NCBI GenBank assembly: GCA_947623455.1
Contig: OX392531.1
Coordinates: 58,136,139 to 58,200,138 of the forward strand
From: Mimachlamys varia
Lineage: Eukaryota; Mollusca; Bivalvia; Pectinida; Pectinidae
Direction of reading: 5' to 3'
DNA: 64,000 bases
Position 1 is the stretch's first letter; every line of letters begins with the position of its first letter. Shown here piece after piece: positions 12,980-25,800 of this stretch. A program made the translations under genes and the position numbers. A model generated the notes under the pieces. That model made no database searches, was not told the origin of the DNA, and was given only the letters and a program-made list of their open reading frames with translations.

Positions 12980-13430
12980 CACTATATATCGTAGGGATGT
13001 AGCATGCCAATACAGCCAAATATTGGTCGATACACTTGACACAATATTCCAAACAGAATATCTACAAAAGGGACATAACTCTAACAAAAGTTGTCGAAAT
13101 TCTACGAAAAGCAAATGGTACAACTTTTGTATTACATCTTGGAGTTATAGAAACTTTATCAGGCATATCTACAAAAAGGGAAATAACTCTAGCAAATGTT
13201 GTCGAAATTTCACGAAAAGCAAAAGGGCACAACCATAACACTTGAATATCATAATGATAAAATTAACATGGTATGCAAGTTAGAGAATTATTGCTTCAGC
13301 AATTTTTTTAGATCTACTTGACACACACAATATATTCCGGACAGACGGAGGGTCGGACAGGGTGATTTATACATGTACCCCTCTAACTTTGTTGGTGGGG
13401 GGTGGGGGTGTATAAATACACTTCAATGAC
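12980..13430. repeat. Dispersed repeat with GGACATAACTCTAACAAA units
   Basis: Three imperfect copies of a unit containing ATCTACAAAAGGGACATAAC and GTTGTCGAAATT. The tail reads GGACAGACGGAGGGTCGGAC, AGGGTGATTTATACATGTAC and CCCTCTAACTTTGTTGG. It resembles a degenerate interspersed element. The family name is not recognised. Confidence 0.5.
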
Positions 13431-15049
13431 CATGGAGGCTGCTATTTATAAAAAAAAAAAAAATAAATAAAAGCTATATGAATGCAAAATCCTTAAAATC
13501 ATTATTTAAGAGATACCATCTTCCCTTTCATATAATGGGGAAATCAAAAAACTCATCATCACATCTTGGAGGTATATGTTAGTGTTATTCAGTTTGATGA
13601 ATGGTCAGATATTTCTTACATCCAGAAATAAAATTTACGTGGCTTGTGTTAGCTAGATAATGTGCTATATCAAATGTATATTCATATATATTTGTATCTA
13701 TCCAGTATGTCAGTGAAGATTAAAAGTCAGCTACTACTCCAATCAGAATATTTTTACTTTTGTTTTCTTTTAACCTTTTTAAGTGAAGATGTGTTAAACA
13801 TGAAATATATATCATAAAGACTAGGCAAAGATCCTGCTTTTTATTTCTCTGCTACATTTTTACATTAAATATAAAAAATAATCAGCACACACTTGTTTTT
13901 ATCTCCAAAGAAGCTGAGAAGGCACAAATATACTACTCATGTCCTTAATACAGGGTTATATAAAACAAGGATGTGTGGAAACAGAGAGATAATTAGATAT
14001 AAAGAGGAAATGCTTGACTTTATTTCTACCTCTAGTTCATTAAGACCTATTACAAGACACACCTTCACCACGACATGGAAATACTCTATGATAGCAGATA
14101 GAGTTTGGTAGATTTCAATGAAAAACAATGAAATCATGGCCCAGTTATATTTTTTTGTCCTGTTTACAATTAAGTATGAACTCATCAAAGATATATTTGA
14201 CTTATAAAGGTAGCACTACTTACACATGCCCACTTATCATGGAGTGGATGACATTGTATAATGTGAGCACATCCTCTCGGATGTAGTTGACAAACCTAAT
14301 CATTAACAGTATAGTTTATTTGGTCAACCTAACAGGAAAATGTTACGAAAAAGAGACCCAATGCATATATGGTCTTGTGTCCTTCATCTGTTATTGAGTA
14401 CTGTTGTAAACACATCTCACGTTTAATAGTGTGAAAGGTCAAGGTTGAACGAATTCATACAAACATTAGATAAAACATGCTAATGCTATACCTTTATGCC
14501 ATAAATCTACAATTAATTAAGTGATCTTCATAACAACAATTTTACTTACTTAACTCAAGTTACTTAATTTCAAAGCTGATCGTAGGAACTTAATTGAACA
14601 GATCTTGCATTGTATTTTACCAGAAAGCAACATGCAAATTGTCACATCTCTAAACGTTATGGGTGTTTTGAAGAAGCAACTCAACATTATTCTTATATTT
14701 GACCAAATCTTTTGTCATCTTTATTATCTACTGGGTAATTTGTCTGCTGTCAGCAAGCTTGATATCACAAACTGATCATCATTCCTTCAGACCTCATAAA
14801 CCTTTGGAAATGTTGTTTGAACGAATGATAAAGGTTTGATACCAGTGATAAAGGAATTCATCTCAACAAACTTAATGGCCCTACACAGGCGTATGGTAAA
14901 ATAGGGAATTTCACATGAAAAATTTCTTGTGAAATTATTGTGACTTTTTAATTTAGTTAATTTTTTAATGCTAAATTCATCATATGGTTTTCATATGAAT
15001 TTCATGGGAATTCATAATGAAGTTGATGCTTACATGCATATTTTTCATT
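13431..15049. other. A/T-rich non-coding DNA
   Basis: No supported gene. Short open frames at 13893-14188 on both strands show no domain or splice context. A few TTTATT or AATAAA words occur, as expected by chance in A/T-rich DNA. Confidence 0.4.
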
Positions 15050-15740
15050 CAAATTTCATGTGAATTCCATGTTAAAGATTCACATGAAATTCAATCGAAA
15101 GAACTATGTATGGTTTTGCCCCCAAATCCATCAAATTTTGAATTTTGCTATTGAACTCTCAAATCATTTTATTTCAAATATAAAATACATCCATCATACA
15201 ATAATTATTGTAGTAATATTTATTTGTTGTTTGTGCTATGGTTGCCATGGTAACCTTCCCGAATATGTATGAATTACGTAAATGTACAAAATTTTTCGTC
15301 TATTTTGGCCAATTCTACATAGTTTTTCACGTAGCAACCATAGAGCGCATTCTTAAACAAACTTTATAATTCCCCTAAAGATGTGGTATAAGTGCCCACA
15401 CATTCTCATTTGATATTAAGTTTGTTCAAGAATGCCCTCAATAGTTTTTAATAGAAAAACTATCCAAAAATGGGCCAAAATTGACTAAATGGTCAAATTT
15501 CCCTAATTTATGTATATTTGAGATGGTTGCCATGACAACCAGAGTTGAAACCACAAATAATTATTGTCTCAGTTTTATCAGGGATGTATTCCATATTTGA
15601 AATACATTGATTTGAGAGTTTAATATTCAGTTTCAAAATTTGATGATTTGGGGGCCACACTAGGCCAAAACCATACATAGTCCTTTCACATGAAATTCAT
15701 TTGAATTTCACATAAAATTCATGTATATGAAGAAACATTT
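15050..15740. mobile_element. Long foldback (inverted-repeat) element
   Basis: The sequence from about 15104 (CTATGTATGGTTTTG, CCCCCAAATC, CATCAAATTTTGAA) returns inverted and diverged at about 15600-15690. The outer flanks, rich in CACATGAAATTC, are also inverted with respect to each other. The centre is near 15397, where GGTTGCCATGGTAACC meets GGTTGCCATGACAACC. It looks like an old MITE or foldback element; no transposase is visible. Confidence 0.6.
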
Positions 15741-15749
15741 TCTGTGTAA

Positions 15750-15931
15750 GTCACACAGAGATACACTCAAGCACACTAAAAACTCTCAAGAAACAGAACC
15801 ATGCACATTCAAGTACACTCAAAAACTCACACTCATGTACACTGTCAATCTCAAATACACTGAGAAACTCTCAAGAAACACAGTTATATTCTAGTACATT
15901 CAGAAACACAGTCACACTCAGAAACTCTCAA
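15750..15931. repeat. Degenerate ~28-bp array, left part
   Basis: Irregular units with ACTCTCAAGAAACAC and TCAAGTACACTCA words. The same array continues at 16499 after the inserted TIR element. Confidence 0.7.
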
Positions 15932-16498
15932 CAATCTGATTAAAATACAGATCCTCACTATTACTATCGTGTCTAGGATCTGACCATGACAGGTAGAAGG
16001 TCATGTGCAGATGACCTTTGTATTCACCAATCAAATCGCTGCTTACCAGATTCTGAAAGTGAAAAGCTAATTTCGATTTGTTTCTACACTTGTCTTTAAA
16101 CCAGAGTAAAGTAGCGAGAAACCGGAACGACGGTATATAAAAAAGGCAGCGCCCAGTGCAGCGGTCTCTACACCAATGTGTGTCCTTTTTAGACATTATC
16201 TGTACGATTTGTAGTTTTTCGATTGTTTGAGAAGAAATATCAACTAAAAGTAAAGAAATTATCACAAAATATACTAATCAAATTGTTATATAACGCCCCA
16301 AAAAATTTTCTCTTCTTCGGTTCGATCTGCCACCATTTTTGTTTGTCTACCAAACACCATTTACAAAGTGCATTTTGATTGGCTGTTCATTTCCAAGATA
16401 TGAAAATAATAAAGGTCATCTGCACATGACCTTCCACTGGTCACTGTCAGATCCTACAAATGATATTTATAGTGAGGATCTGTATTTTAATCAGATTG
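15932..16498. mobile_element. TIR element (567 bp) with 10-bp flanking duplication
   Basis: Terminal inverted repeats of about 94 bp, starting CAATCTGATTAAAATACAGA and ending in the inverse at 16498, differ at only some positions. The 10-bp word AAACTCTCAA flanks both sides (15922-15931 and 16499-16508). The interior has no convincing transposase. The TIR length and 9-10 bp duplication suit a non-autonomous Mutator-like element, but the target is itself a repeat containing this word, so the duplication is not fully proven. Confidence 0.7.
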
Positions 16499-17045
16499 AA
16501 ACTCTCAAGAAACGGTCATGTTCAAGTACACTAAGAAACACAGTCACACTCATGTACACTGTCATATTCAAGTACACATTTAATAGAAACATATTCAAGT
16601 GTATTAAGAAACACAGTCATATTCAAGTACACGGAGAAACACAGTCACACTCATGTGCACTGTCATATTCAAGTACACTCAGAAACACTGTCATATTCAA
16701 GTACACTCAGAAACACTGTCATATTCAAGTACACTCAGAAACACTGTCATATTCAAGTACATTAAGAAACACTGTCAAAACTCAAGTTGACTCAAAACCT
16801 CTCTCAAAAATAACCCCACACTCTAGATCACATTCTTTGTCACATGGACACACTCCGGTGTACTCATATGAAACACTGTCACACTCGAGTACTCTCAGTA
16901 ATACTAAAGAAACATGGTCACACTCAAGTACTCTCAGTAATACTAAAGACACTGTCACACTCGAGTACTCTCCGTAATACTAAAGAACCATGGTCACCTT
17001 CCAGTAAAATAACATACATTCAAGACTGCCACAACGATACACTCT
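16499..17045. repeat. Degenerate ~28-bp array, right part
   Basis: Copies of AGAAACACTGTCATATTCAA followed by GTACACTC, then longer units with CTCAGTAATACTAAAGA. It continues the array at 15750. An open frame at 16339-16977 is a by-product of the repetition. Confidence 0.8.
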
Positions 17046-17529
17046 GGTAGACAGAGAAACGCAAAAAAAAAACCTCAATTATAATCTTCACACACAGACT
17101 AGGGTTGATGAAATAATGAAGCATTGGCAATCAAGCAAATGAAATGAAGAGGTCACAGTTGGATATCATTCTTGATAAGCATTACGATTATGTACTGTAC
17201 AGTTTACTAATCACAGTATAATAAAGTTAAAATGTACATAATTATTTAATATTATCTGCAATTTCAGCTCATAATTCTATTGTAACAATAATTAAAAAGT
17301 AATTGTTTACATAATTACACAATAATACATATGCATTAAAATTGTAATATTCAAAGAGATTCTTTAAAAAAACCATAAATGAATGCATTATAAACAACAA
17401 AAATAAAAATTGTATGGCAGAAACATGTGTTGAATACATACTCCAAAGTAAACTTGTGGTGTTCATCGTGAACTCTGTCACTACTACGACTGTGTTTTTA
17501 ATATAGCAGCAAGTGACTGAGTAAGTTGT
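17046..17529. other. A/T-rich DNA, nothing recognised
   Basis: No exon, RNA gene or clear repeat. Confidence 0.4.
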
Positions 17530-18310
17530 GCTGAAGAAATTTTATCAGGAGCTAGCATATATATTATATTTGAAAGGTACTACAGAGAAGTTTTATCAGA
17601 AGCTAGTATATATATATATCATATGTAGAGGGTACTACAGAGAAGTTTTATCAGGAGCTAGCATATATATACGTAGAAAGTACTACAGACAAGTTTTATC
17701 AGGAGCCAGTATATATATATATGTAGAAGGTACTACAGACAAGATTTATTGGGAGCTAGCATATATATATGTAGAAGGTACTGCAGAGAAGTTTTATCAG
17801 GAGCTAGTATATAGGTACTACAGAGAAATGTTATCAGGAGCTAGCATGTATATGTAGAGGGTGCTAGAGAGATTTTATCAGGAGCCAGTATAAATATATG
17901 TAGAAGGTACTACAGAGAAATGTTATCAGGAGCTAGTATATATATGTAGAAGGTACTACAGAGAAGTTTTATCAGGAGCTAGTATATAGGTACTACAGAG
18001 AAATGTTATCAGGAGCTAGCATGTATATGTAGAGGGTACTAGAGAGATTTTATCAGGAGCCAGTATAAATATATGTAGAAGGTACTACAGAGAAGTTTTA
18101 TCAGGAGCTAGTATATATATGTAGACGGTACTACAGAGAAGTTTTATCAGGAGCTAGTATATATATGTAGAAGGTACTACAGAGAAGTTTTATCAGGAGC
18201 TAGTATATATATGTAGAAGGTACTACAGAGTTTTATCAGGAGCTAGTTTATATATATGTAGAAGGTACTACAGAGAAGTTTTATCAGGAGCAAGCATTCA
18301 TATATTTACA
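17530..18310. repeat. ~46-bp tandem array
   Basis: About 17 variable copies of GAAGTTTTATCAGGAGCTAG, TATATATATGTAGAAGGTAC and TACAGA. Unit lengths vary because of the TA-rich spacer. Confidence 0.88.
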
Positions 18311-18324
18311 AGGTACTGAAGAGA

Positions 18325-19015
18325 ATGGGGAACACATGCTGTATCAGCTAGTCCCAGGTGGTCAACGGGGAACACATGCTGTATAAGCTAGTTGACCACC
18401 TGGGACTAGCTGATACAGCATGTGTTCCCTGTTGACCACCTGGGACTAGCTGATACAGCATGTGTTCCTGTTGACCACCTGGGACTAGCTGATACAGCAT
18501 GTGTTCCCTGTTGACCACCTGGGACTAGCTGATACAGCATGTGTTCCCTGTTGACCACCTGGGACTAGCTGATACAGCATGTGTTCCTGTTGACCACCTG
18601 GAACTAGCTGATACAGCATGTGTTCCCCGTTGACCACATGGGACTAGCTGATACAGCATGTGTTCCCCGTTGACCACCTGGGACTAGCTGTTACAGCATG
18701 TGTTCCTGTTGACCACATGGAACTAGCTGATACAGCATGTGTTCCCCGTTGACCACCTGGGACTAGCTGTTACAGCATGTGTTCCTGTTGACCACCTGGA
18801 ACTAGCTGATACAGCATGTGTTCCCTGTTGACCACCTGGAACTAGCTGATACAGCATGTGTCCCCCGTTGACCACATGGGACTAGCTGATACAGCATGTG
18901 TTCCCCGTTGACCACATGGGACTAGCTGATACAGCATGTGTTCCCCGTTGACCACATGGGACTAGCTGATACAGCATGTGTTCCCTGTTGACCACCTGGG
19001 ACTAGCCACAAAGAG
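18325..19015. repeat. 38/39-bp array with an inverted first segment
   Basis: Units read GTTGACCACCTGGGACTAGC then TGATACAGCATGTGTTCCC. The first two copies (18328 to about 18390) are in the opposite orientation; after TAAGCTAGTTGACCACC the direction flips and stays the same for about 16 copies. This gives a potential hairpin at the junction. Confidence 0.9.
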
Positions 19016-19317
19016 TTCATTGATACCCTGGATTTAACTGCATTCAATTAATTTAGTCCACAAATTTAACTATGGAAGCTTATCAGGACACATGCCTTGA
19101 AGCATTCTGAACATGACACAGATTTATAACTCTTCATTGCTATGGTGACGACAGAATCATAAAATACAGGTCACTTTGACCTCTCAGTCAAAGGACAAGT
19201 TGTGGACTAGGAAACATCAGCTATCTAAAAATAACTATATACCACAGGTACTCACTAAGGCACCACATAGCAGTGTCCTAAACACCAGGTCATAGGACCA
19301 CATGTCATCCTAGGGTC

Positions 19318-19640
19318 ACATGACTGGGTATAACATCATCACACAGTTCAGCATCACATGGTCACATGACTGGGTATAACATCATCACACAGTTCAGCAT
19401 CACATGGTCACATGACTGGGTGTTGTATGATCATGTGGCTCAGCATCGCATGGTCACGTGACTGGGGGTTGGGCATGCATGATCACTTGACTCAGCATCG
19501 CTTGGTCACATGACTCAGCATCACATGGTGACATGACTCAGCATCGCTTGGTCACATGACTCAGCATCGCTTGGTCACATGACTCAGCATCGCTTGGTCA
19601 CATGACTCAGCATCACATGGTGACATGGTTGAGTACGGTT
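19318..19640. repeat. Short array of GGTCACATGACTCAGCATCG units
   Basis: Units of 23-50 bp (TCACATGACT, CAGCATCGCTTGG, CAGCATCACATGG). Each contains a CACATG E-box-like word. It lies within 500 bp downstream of the TNPO3 stop codon and is probably in its 3' UTR. Confidence 0.75.
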
Positions 19641-19786
19641 CCACATGTCCTGGTTGGGTATAGCATGATCAAACGGCTGTGTTAGATCACCTAGCCTGGG
19701 TATAGGACCACACACTATCTTATGTGTACAGCCAGGGTGGAAAGACAAGATTTAAACAATTCTACGTCAACAGTAGGAAGTCAATC

Positions 19787-19847
19787 CTATCTAAACAAGC
19801 GAGCAAAGTCTCTCAGGGCGTTGGACACCTGCTTAACATTCTCAGCA
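19787..19847 (-). CDS. TNPO3: TNPO3 in-window exon 21 (last coding exon)
   Basis: It opens after a TTGCAG acceptor and completes a split Ser codon. It encodes [19 protein letters not shown] and a TAG stop, matching the extreme C-terminus of TNPO3 (human ends with ALRDFTRLFR). The stop codon occupies 19787-19789. Confidence 0.95.
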
Positions 19848-22800
19848 CTGCAACATAACAAATGAATTATATAAGAATTGTCAAAATATATGTTTGTTTG
19901 GGTTAAATGGCCCCTTGCATTGACAACTATGGTCATTTAGGGCTAAGCTGGAATTTTTATCCCTAAGATAGGGTAGTCTATTCATAAAAACAAATCAAAA
20001 TAAGATAAAATCGTGACTTGTATATCTTAACAAGAGACCAAGAGGGTCTGTATTGCTTACCTACTTACAGCTGTTTAAAAGCAGTCATGGAAAAAATTGA
20101 CAATATCTTATTTCTTTAGAGAAAAGGACTTTAAGGTATTTACTAAATTACCCATATAGGGCCCCATCTGAAGGAATGGATGGGGGTTTAGTTCCACCAA
20201 TACAAAATTGAACCCTCATTAACAAATGGTTGTTAATATAAAATTTGAACAATATCCTCCTATTTTTCAAGAAGAAGATGGATTTTAAAGAATTTACTTT
20301 ATTACATTTTTTACCAGTGAAATATCGAAAAATTTTCATTCTATAAAAGGGATACTTTTCACTAGTGGGAAATATGACTTTTCTGATTTGACCAATCAGA
20401 ACACTGCTTACAAACGACATTTGGGAAAATCAGGAGCTGCCACTGTAGATTTTCATACAAAAATGTAATAAACAGAATATCTAATAGTATCTTCAGTAAT
20501 ACCAAACATATTTCACTCATGTGGCTAATATTTTGATATTTTTCACTTGTGAAAATATCAAAATATTAGTCCCACTCGTGAAATATATTTGGTATTGCTG
20601 AAGACACTGTTAGATATCCTCTATATATTTTCCCTATTAAGCACAGCCCCTCAGGCTCCCGGGGAATCAGATCAATGGATTATACACTTTACTCCAGCTG
20701 GACACTTCTGACCAAATTTGGGCAATATCCTGTCAACAATTGGTCAAACCTAAGGAAAAAGAAGGATCCTAAAGAATTTACTATATTTTCCCTATTGGGG
20801 TCCGCCCCTCAGGCCCCAGTGAGTTCGGACTCACGGTTTATACAAAATTGATTCACCTTCCTCAAAGGATACTTCAGAACAAATTTGGACAATTATATCT
20901 TATCATTCCTCAAGAAGAAAAAGGATTTTAAAGAATTTATTATATTTTCCTATTGGGCCCTGCCCCTCAATCCCCATGGGGGTCAGATTGACCATTTATA
21001 CAAAATTGAATCCCCTTCACTCAAGGATGTTTCTGGCCAAAATTGTTGGTCAAATTCTGATATGTGGTTCAGGCCCAGTAGGGATTTATAGAAAAAGTTG
21101 ACAGACGGACGTTGAGCAGGTGAGCTAAAAACATAATCTCATTGTAAAAACAGGTATATAATCGCTTTGACGATAAGATATCCTAGATGGAGCGGCCCAT
21201 ATCAATTCTATGTCAGTTTCATCTTTTCTTTTCATTCTCTTATCTGTTTGTGACTGGTGAGGGCCTTGTGAAAATGTGTAAAATGTACCTTGTGAAGGCC
21301 TTGTGAAAGTGTGTAAAATTTACCTGGTGAGGGCCTTGTGAAAGTGTGTAAAATGTACCTGGTGAGGGCCTGGTGAAAGTGTGTAAATTTACCTGTTGAG
21401 GGCCTTGTGAAAGTGTGTAAAATTTATCTGGTGAGGGCCTTGTGAAAGTGTGTAAAATTTACCTGGTGAAGGCCTTGTGAAAGTGTGTAAAATGTATCTG
21501 GTGAGGGCCTTGTGAAAGTGTGTAAAATGTACCTGGTGAGGGTCTTGTGGAAGTGTGTAAAATGTACCTGGTGAGGGCCTTGTGAAAGTGTGTAAAATTT
21601 ATCTGGTGAGGGCCTTGTGAAAGTGTGTAAAATGTACCTGGTGAGGGCCTTGTGAAAGTGTGTAAAATGTATCTGGTGAGGGCCTTGTGAAAGTGTGTAA
21701 AATTTACCTGGTGAGGGCCTTGTGAAAGTGTGTAAAATGTACCTGGTGAGGGCCTTGTGAAAATGTGTAAAATATATCTGGTGAGGGCCTTGTGAAAGTG
21801 TGTAAAATGTATCTGGTGAGGGCCTTGTGAAAGTGTGTAAAATGTACCTGGTGAGGGCCTTGTGAAAGTGTGTAAAATGTACCTGGTGAGGGCCTTGTGA
21901 AAGTGTGTAACATTTACCTGGTGAGGGCCTTGTGAAAGTGTGTAAAATTTACCTGGTGAGGGCCTTGTGAAAGTGTGTAAAATGTACCTGGTGAGGGCCT
22001 TGTGAAAGTGTGTAAAATGTATCTGGTGAGGGCCTTGTGAAAGTGTGTAAAATGTACCTGGTGAGGGCCTTGTGAAAGTGTGTAAAATGTATCTGGTGAG
22101 GGCCTTGTGAAAGTGTGTAAAATGTATCTAGTGAGGGCCTTTTGAAAGTGTGTAAAATGTACCTGGTGAGGGCCTTGTGAAAGTGTGTAACATTTACCTG
22201 GTGAGGGCCTTGTGTGAAAGTGTGTAAAATTTACCTGTTGAGGGCCTTGTGAAAGTGTGTAAAATTTATCTGGTGAGGGCCTTGTGAAAGTGTGTAAAAT
22301 GTACCTGGTGAGGGCCTTGTGAAAGTGTGTAAAATGTACCTGGTGAGGGCCTTGTGAAAGTGTGTAAAATTTACCTGGTGAGGGCCTTGTGAAAGTGCGT
22401 AAAATTTACCTGGTGAGGGCCTTGTGAAAGTGTGTAACATTTACCTGGTGAGGGCCTTGTGAAAGTCAGTCAGCTGCTTATGAGTTGCTGTCACTGCACC
22501 TCCACTACTCTCTGTTTGAAGTGACTTTAACATGGTTTCCAGCCATTTACAAAAAACCTGGAGACAAAACATATTAATGTATTCAACATAAGGTAAACAT
22601 GGTCTGAAATTTCTCTGATTGCTCAAACTTTGTTGGGCTTCATCCCAAGAAGAAATTAGACAAATATCACATAGATTTATTCTGACAACATACATAAAAT
22701 GTGTACAGGATTTGCATCCTTTGATAGCCAGCTTGTAACAAACTTTTATTTAAAATTGTGAAGTTCACAGCTTGGTTTTCTCCTTGAAACAGTACTTTTG

Positions 22801-25800
22801 TGGCTGAATTTTCAAATGTTCATCAAGTTCATATTCGAATTGTTTAATTGAAATCACATTTAAAACATGAAATGGGAGACTATTCCATCTATCCACAATT
22901 CTCTGTGTGAAAGAATATTTTCTGACATCTAAATTGGCACTACATTTATCAGAAACAAGTCCGCGACTTCTCCGTCCTAATTTTATATACCTCTATCATG
23001 TCACTAAGAGACTGTCTATATGCTAACATTGATAATGAGAGTTTTTGCAGACGTTCAGAATATGACAGATTGGATAGACCTGGTACTTTTGTTGCTCGAT
23101 GTTGTACATTCTCTATTGTTTCTACATGTTTCCTGATATGTGCACACCATATTCCACGTGCAGTCTAACTAAAGTCGTGTATAAAACTTTAAAGCTCTGT
23201 GGGTTCATGTAATCCATTGTTCTCCGTAACACTCCCTTGATAGAATTGGCTTTGTTAACCTTTTCGTAGATATGTTTATCAAATGTAAGTTTATTATTGA
23301 TGGTGACACCGATATCCACAAATGTTATCCACACATCATGTAACGTTGTGCGATCCCACAACTGTAACAAATTTTCATTGTCAAAATCCAAGATGGCTGT
23401 CTGTCAGCCATTTTATTTCTCTTATCAGTCCCAAAATCCATTCAGCACAATGAGGGATCAAGGGGAACCGGCATATGAAATTTGAGAAAGATCCATCGAG
23501 TACTTCTGAAGTAATAGCGATAACAAACTTTCATTTCAAAATCCAAGATGGCCGCATTTTAGCCATTTTGTTTTTCCGATCAGTCCCAAAATCAAAAGAG
23601 CACAACCAGGGACCAAGGAGATTTACCTGCATAAGATGGTTGCCTTAATATTAATGATAATGGATGGCTTATAACGTCACAAGTCTCTTTTAGAACCCTA
23701 GGATGAATCATGTACCGTCCTGGAGATTTTGAGTGAATTTTTTAATTTCATCAGCTTTTTTTGTACACTCTCTGCGGATATATTGGGTTTTAATAGTAAT
23801 TGGTTGTACATTTATATTTCAATCTCGGGCAATTCTTGATCGTCTACTTAACCACTGTTTGAAAAAAGTTTGAAAGTACACTGGCTTTTTTCATTATCTG
23901 TTGCCGTAATATCCTCCTTGTTCGTGCTGGCTTGTATATAAGTTGAAATATTAGATTGTATGGTTGTTTTAGATTATGCATATCTCCAGAACATTTTTAG
24001 GATTTTCTTTCACTTGCTGTGCTATTTGCATCTCATTAAGTTTTACTGCTTTCCTTGTTATTGTCCTCACTTGATTCTTTAGTTTGCAGTATTCTGAAAA
24101 GACTTCCTGATCTGTGTGCACAGGTACAGTAAAACCTCGTTATATTGCCACCTTCTGTTCTCAGCGATTTTGGCGATATAACGAGTTTGGCGGTATATCG
24201 GGTTGGACATTCAAACCTGAGTTTGCAGTCCAAATCTTATAACAAGTGTTTTAAATAACAATTGTGAACTTTGAAGATCAAAATGAACTTCAGAAATTGT
24301 TTTTAAAAAAAAAATTAATTCATATCACATTATTGCATCGAATTATACATAAATATACATTTATCCCTTATCGTGCTATCGCGGCATTTTCCGCGATGCA
24401 GACCAACCGCTCTGACTGCTTATCGCGGCATAACTGGATTTTGTTGATATTTAAACTTTGCGGCTTCCCCCTTGGGAATTCTTTGTAGGAGTTATCAGCT
24501 AGCTTGTCCGAAGTGTATTCCTTGCTCTCTTGTTCAGATTACATATCTTTCACGTTTCAGATTACATAATTTTCAACGCTCCAGATTACATATTTTTTCA
24601 CGATTCAGAGTACATAACTTTCATGCTTCAGATTACATATCTTTCACGATTAGGATTACATATCTATCACGCCTCTAGTTATTTCCATTCTTCAGAAGAA
24701 GTTGCTTACAGAAAAAGTTGACTTACAAAGACAGATTGTCAAAAGACCATGCACCCCCGAAGCAATAAATTTGATGTTCCAAGGTGGACTGTTTCAGAAG
24801 TAATGAGAGTAATACATACCGGCCTGTCGATGACCATGAGTTCGTAGATGACCTCTCCAATGTCTACAGTCATGAAAGTTGGTAGGGAGAAGATACAGCC
24901 ATTGACTAGAGCATTAACCAGAGCCTGACCATGCTCAGACAGCAGTGACTTCACCACTGTTTGTTTTGCTGCGAAGTCGTCTTTGTCCTGTAAATTATTA
25001 CCCAAACATCAAACCAAGGATACTATTTTCAAGTTATCTGCAAAACTAGCTCATGAACAAAGAATATTGGCAAGAGTTAATGTTCTACAAAGCTTTGAGA
25101 TAATTTTACAGGGTTAGAAATGGGAGAAATTTTAGCTAGAGGATTTCCTTATTGGGGTAGCATTGAAGTCAATGAGTACAACTTTACTTCTAGCTTATGT
25201 CATCTCATTATGATAAAGAGTAATCATAGTAATATTGTCAGGTTCCTAAAGTGTTAACAAATCCACTAATTATACAGACCTCTTTGCGTGTGGCACAGGA
25301 CAAGAAATCTGTGAGATATTTCATGACCGAAGCATTGGCATCACGATGGTCCAAAGAACAGGCAGCAATGGCACAGCATAGGATAGGCTTGGCCATAGCA
25401 CACTCCAGATAGGGGAGAGTGGCACGCTGTACAAACCTGTAAATACAGAGCTACAATGTCACAATATAGGATAGGCTTGGCCATAGCACACTCCAGATAG
25501 GGGAGAGTGGCCCGCTGTACAAACCTGTAAATACAGAGCTACAATGTCACAATATAGGACAGGCTTGGTCATAGCACACTCCAGATAGGGGAGAGTGGCC
25601 CGCTGTACAAACCTGTAAATATAGAGCTACAATGTCACAATATAGGACAGGCTTGGTCATAGCACACTCCAGATAGGGGAGAGTGGCACACTGTACAAAC
25701 CTGTAAATACAGAGCTACAATGTCACAATATAGGACAGGCTTGGCCATAGCACACTCCAGATAGGGGAGAGTGGCCCGCTGTACAAACCTGTAAATACAG

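Noticed and set aside
16339..16977. 212-codon + strand frame
   Set aside because: It begins inside the TIR element and runs through the degenerate 28-bp array; no recognisable protein.
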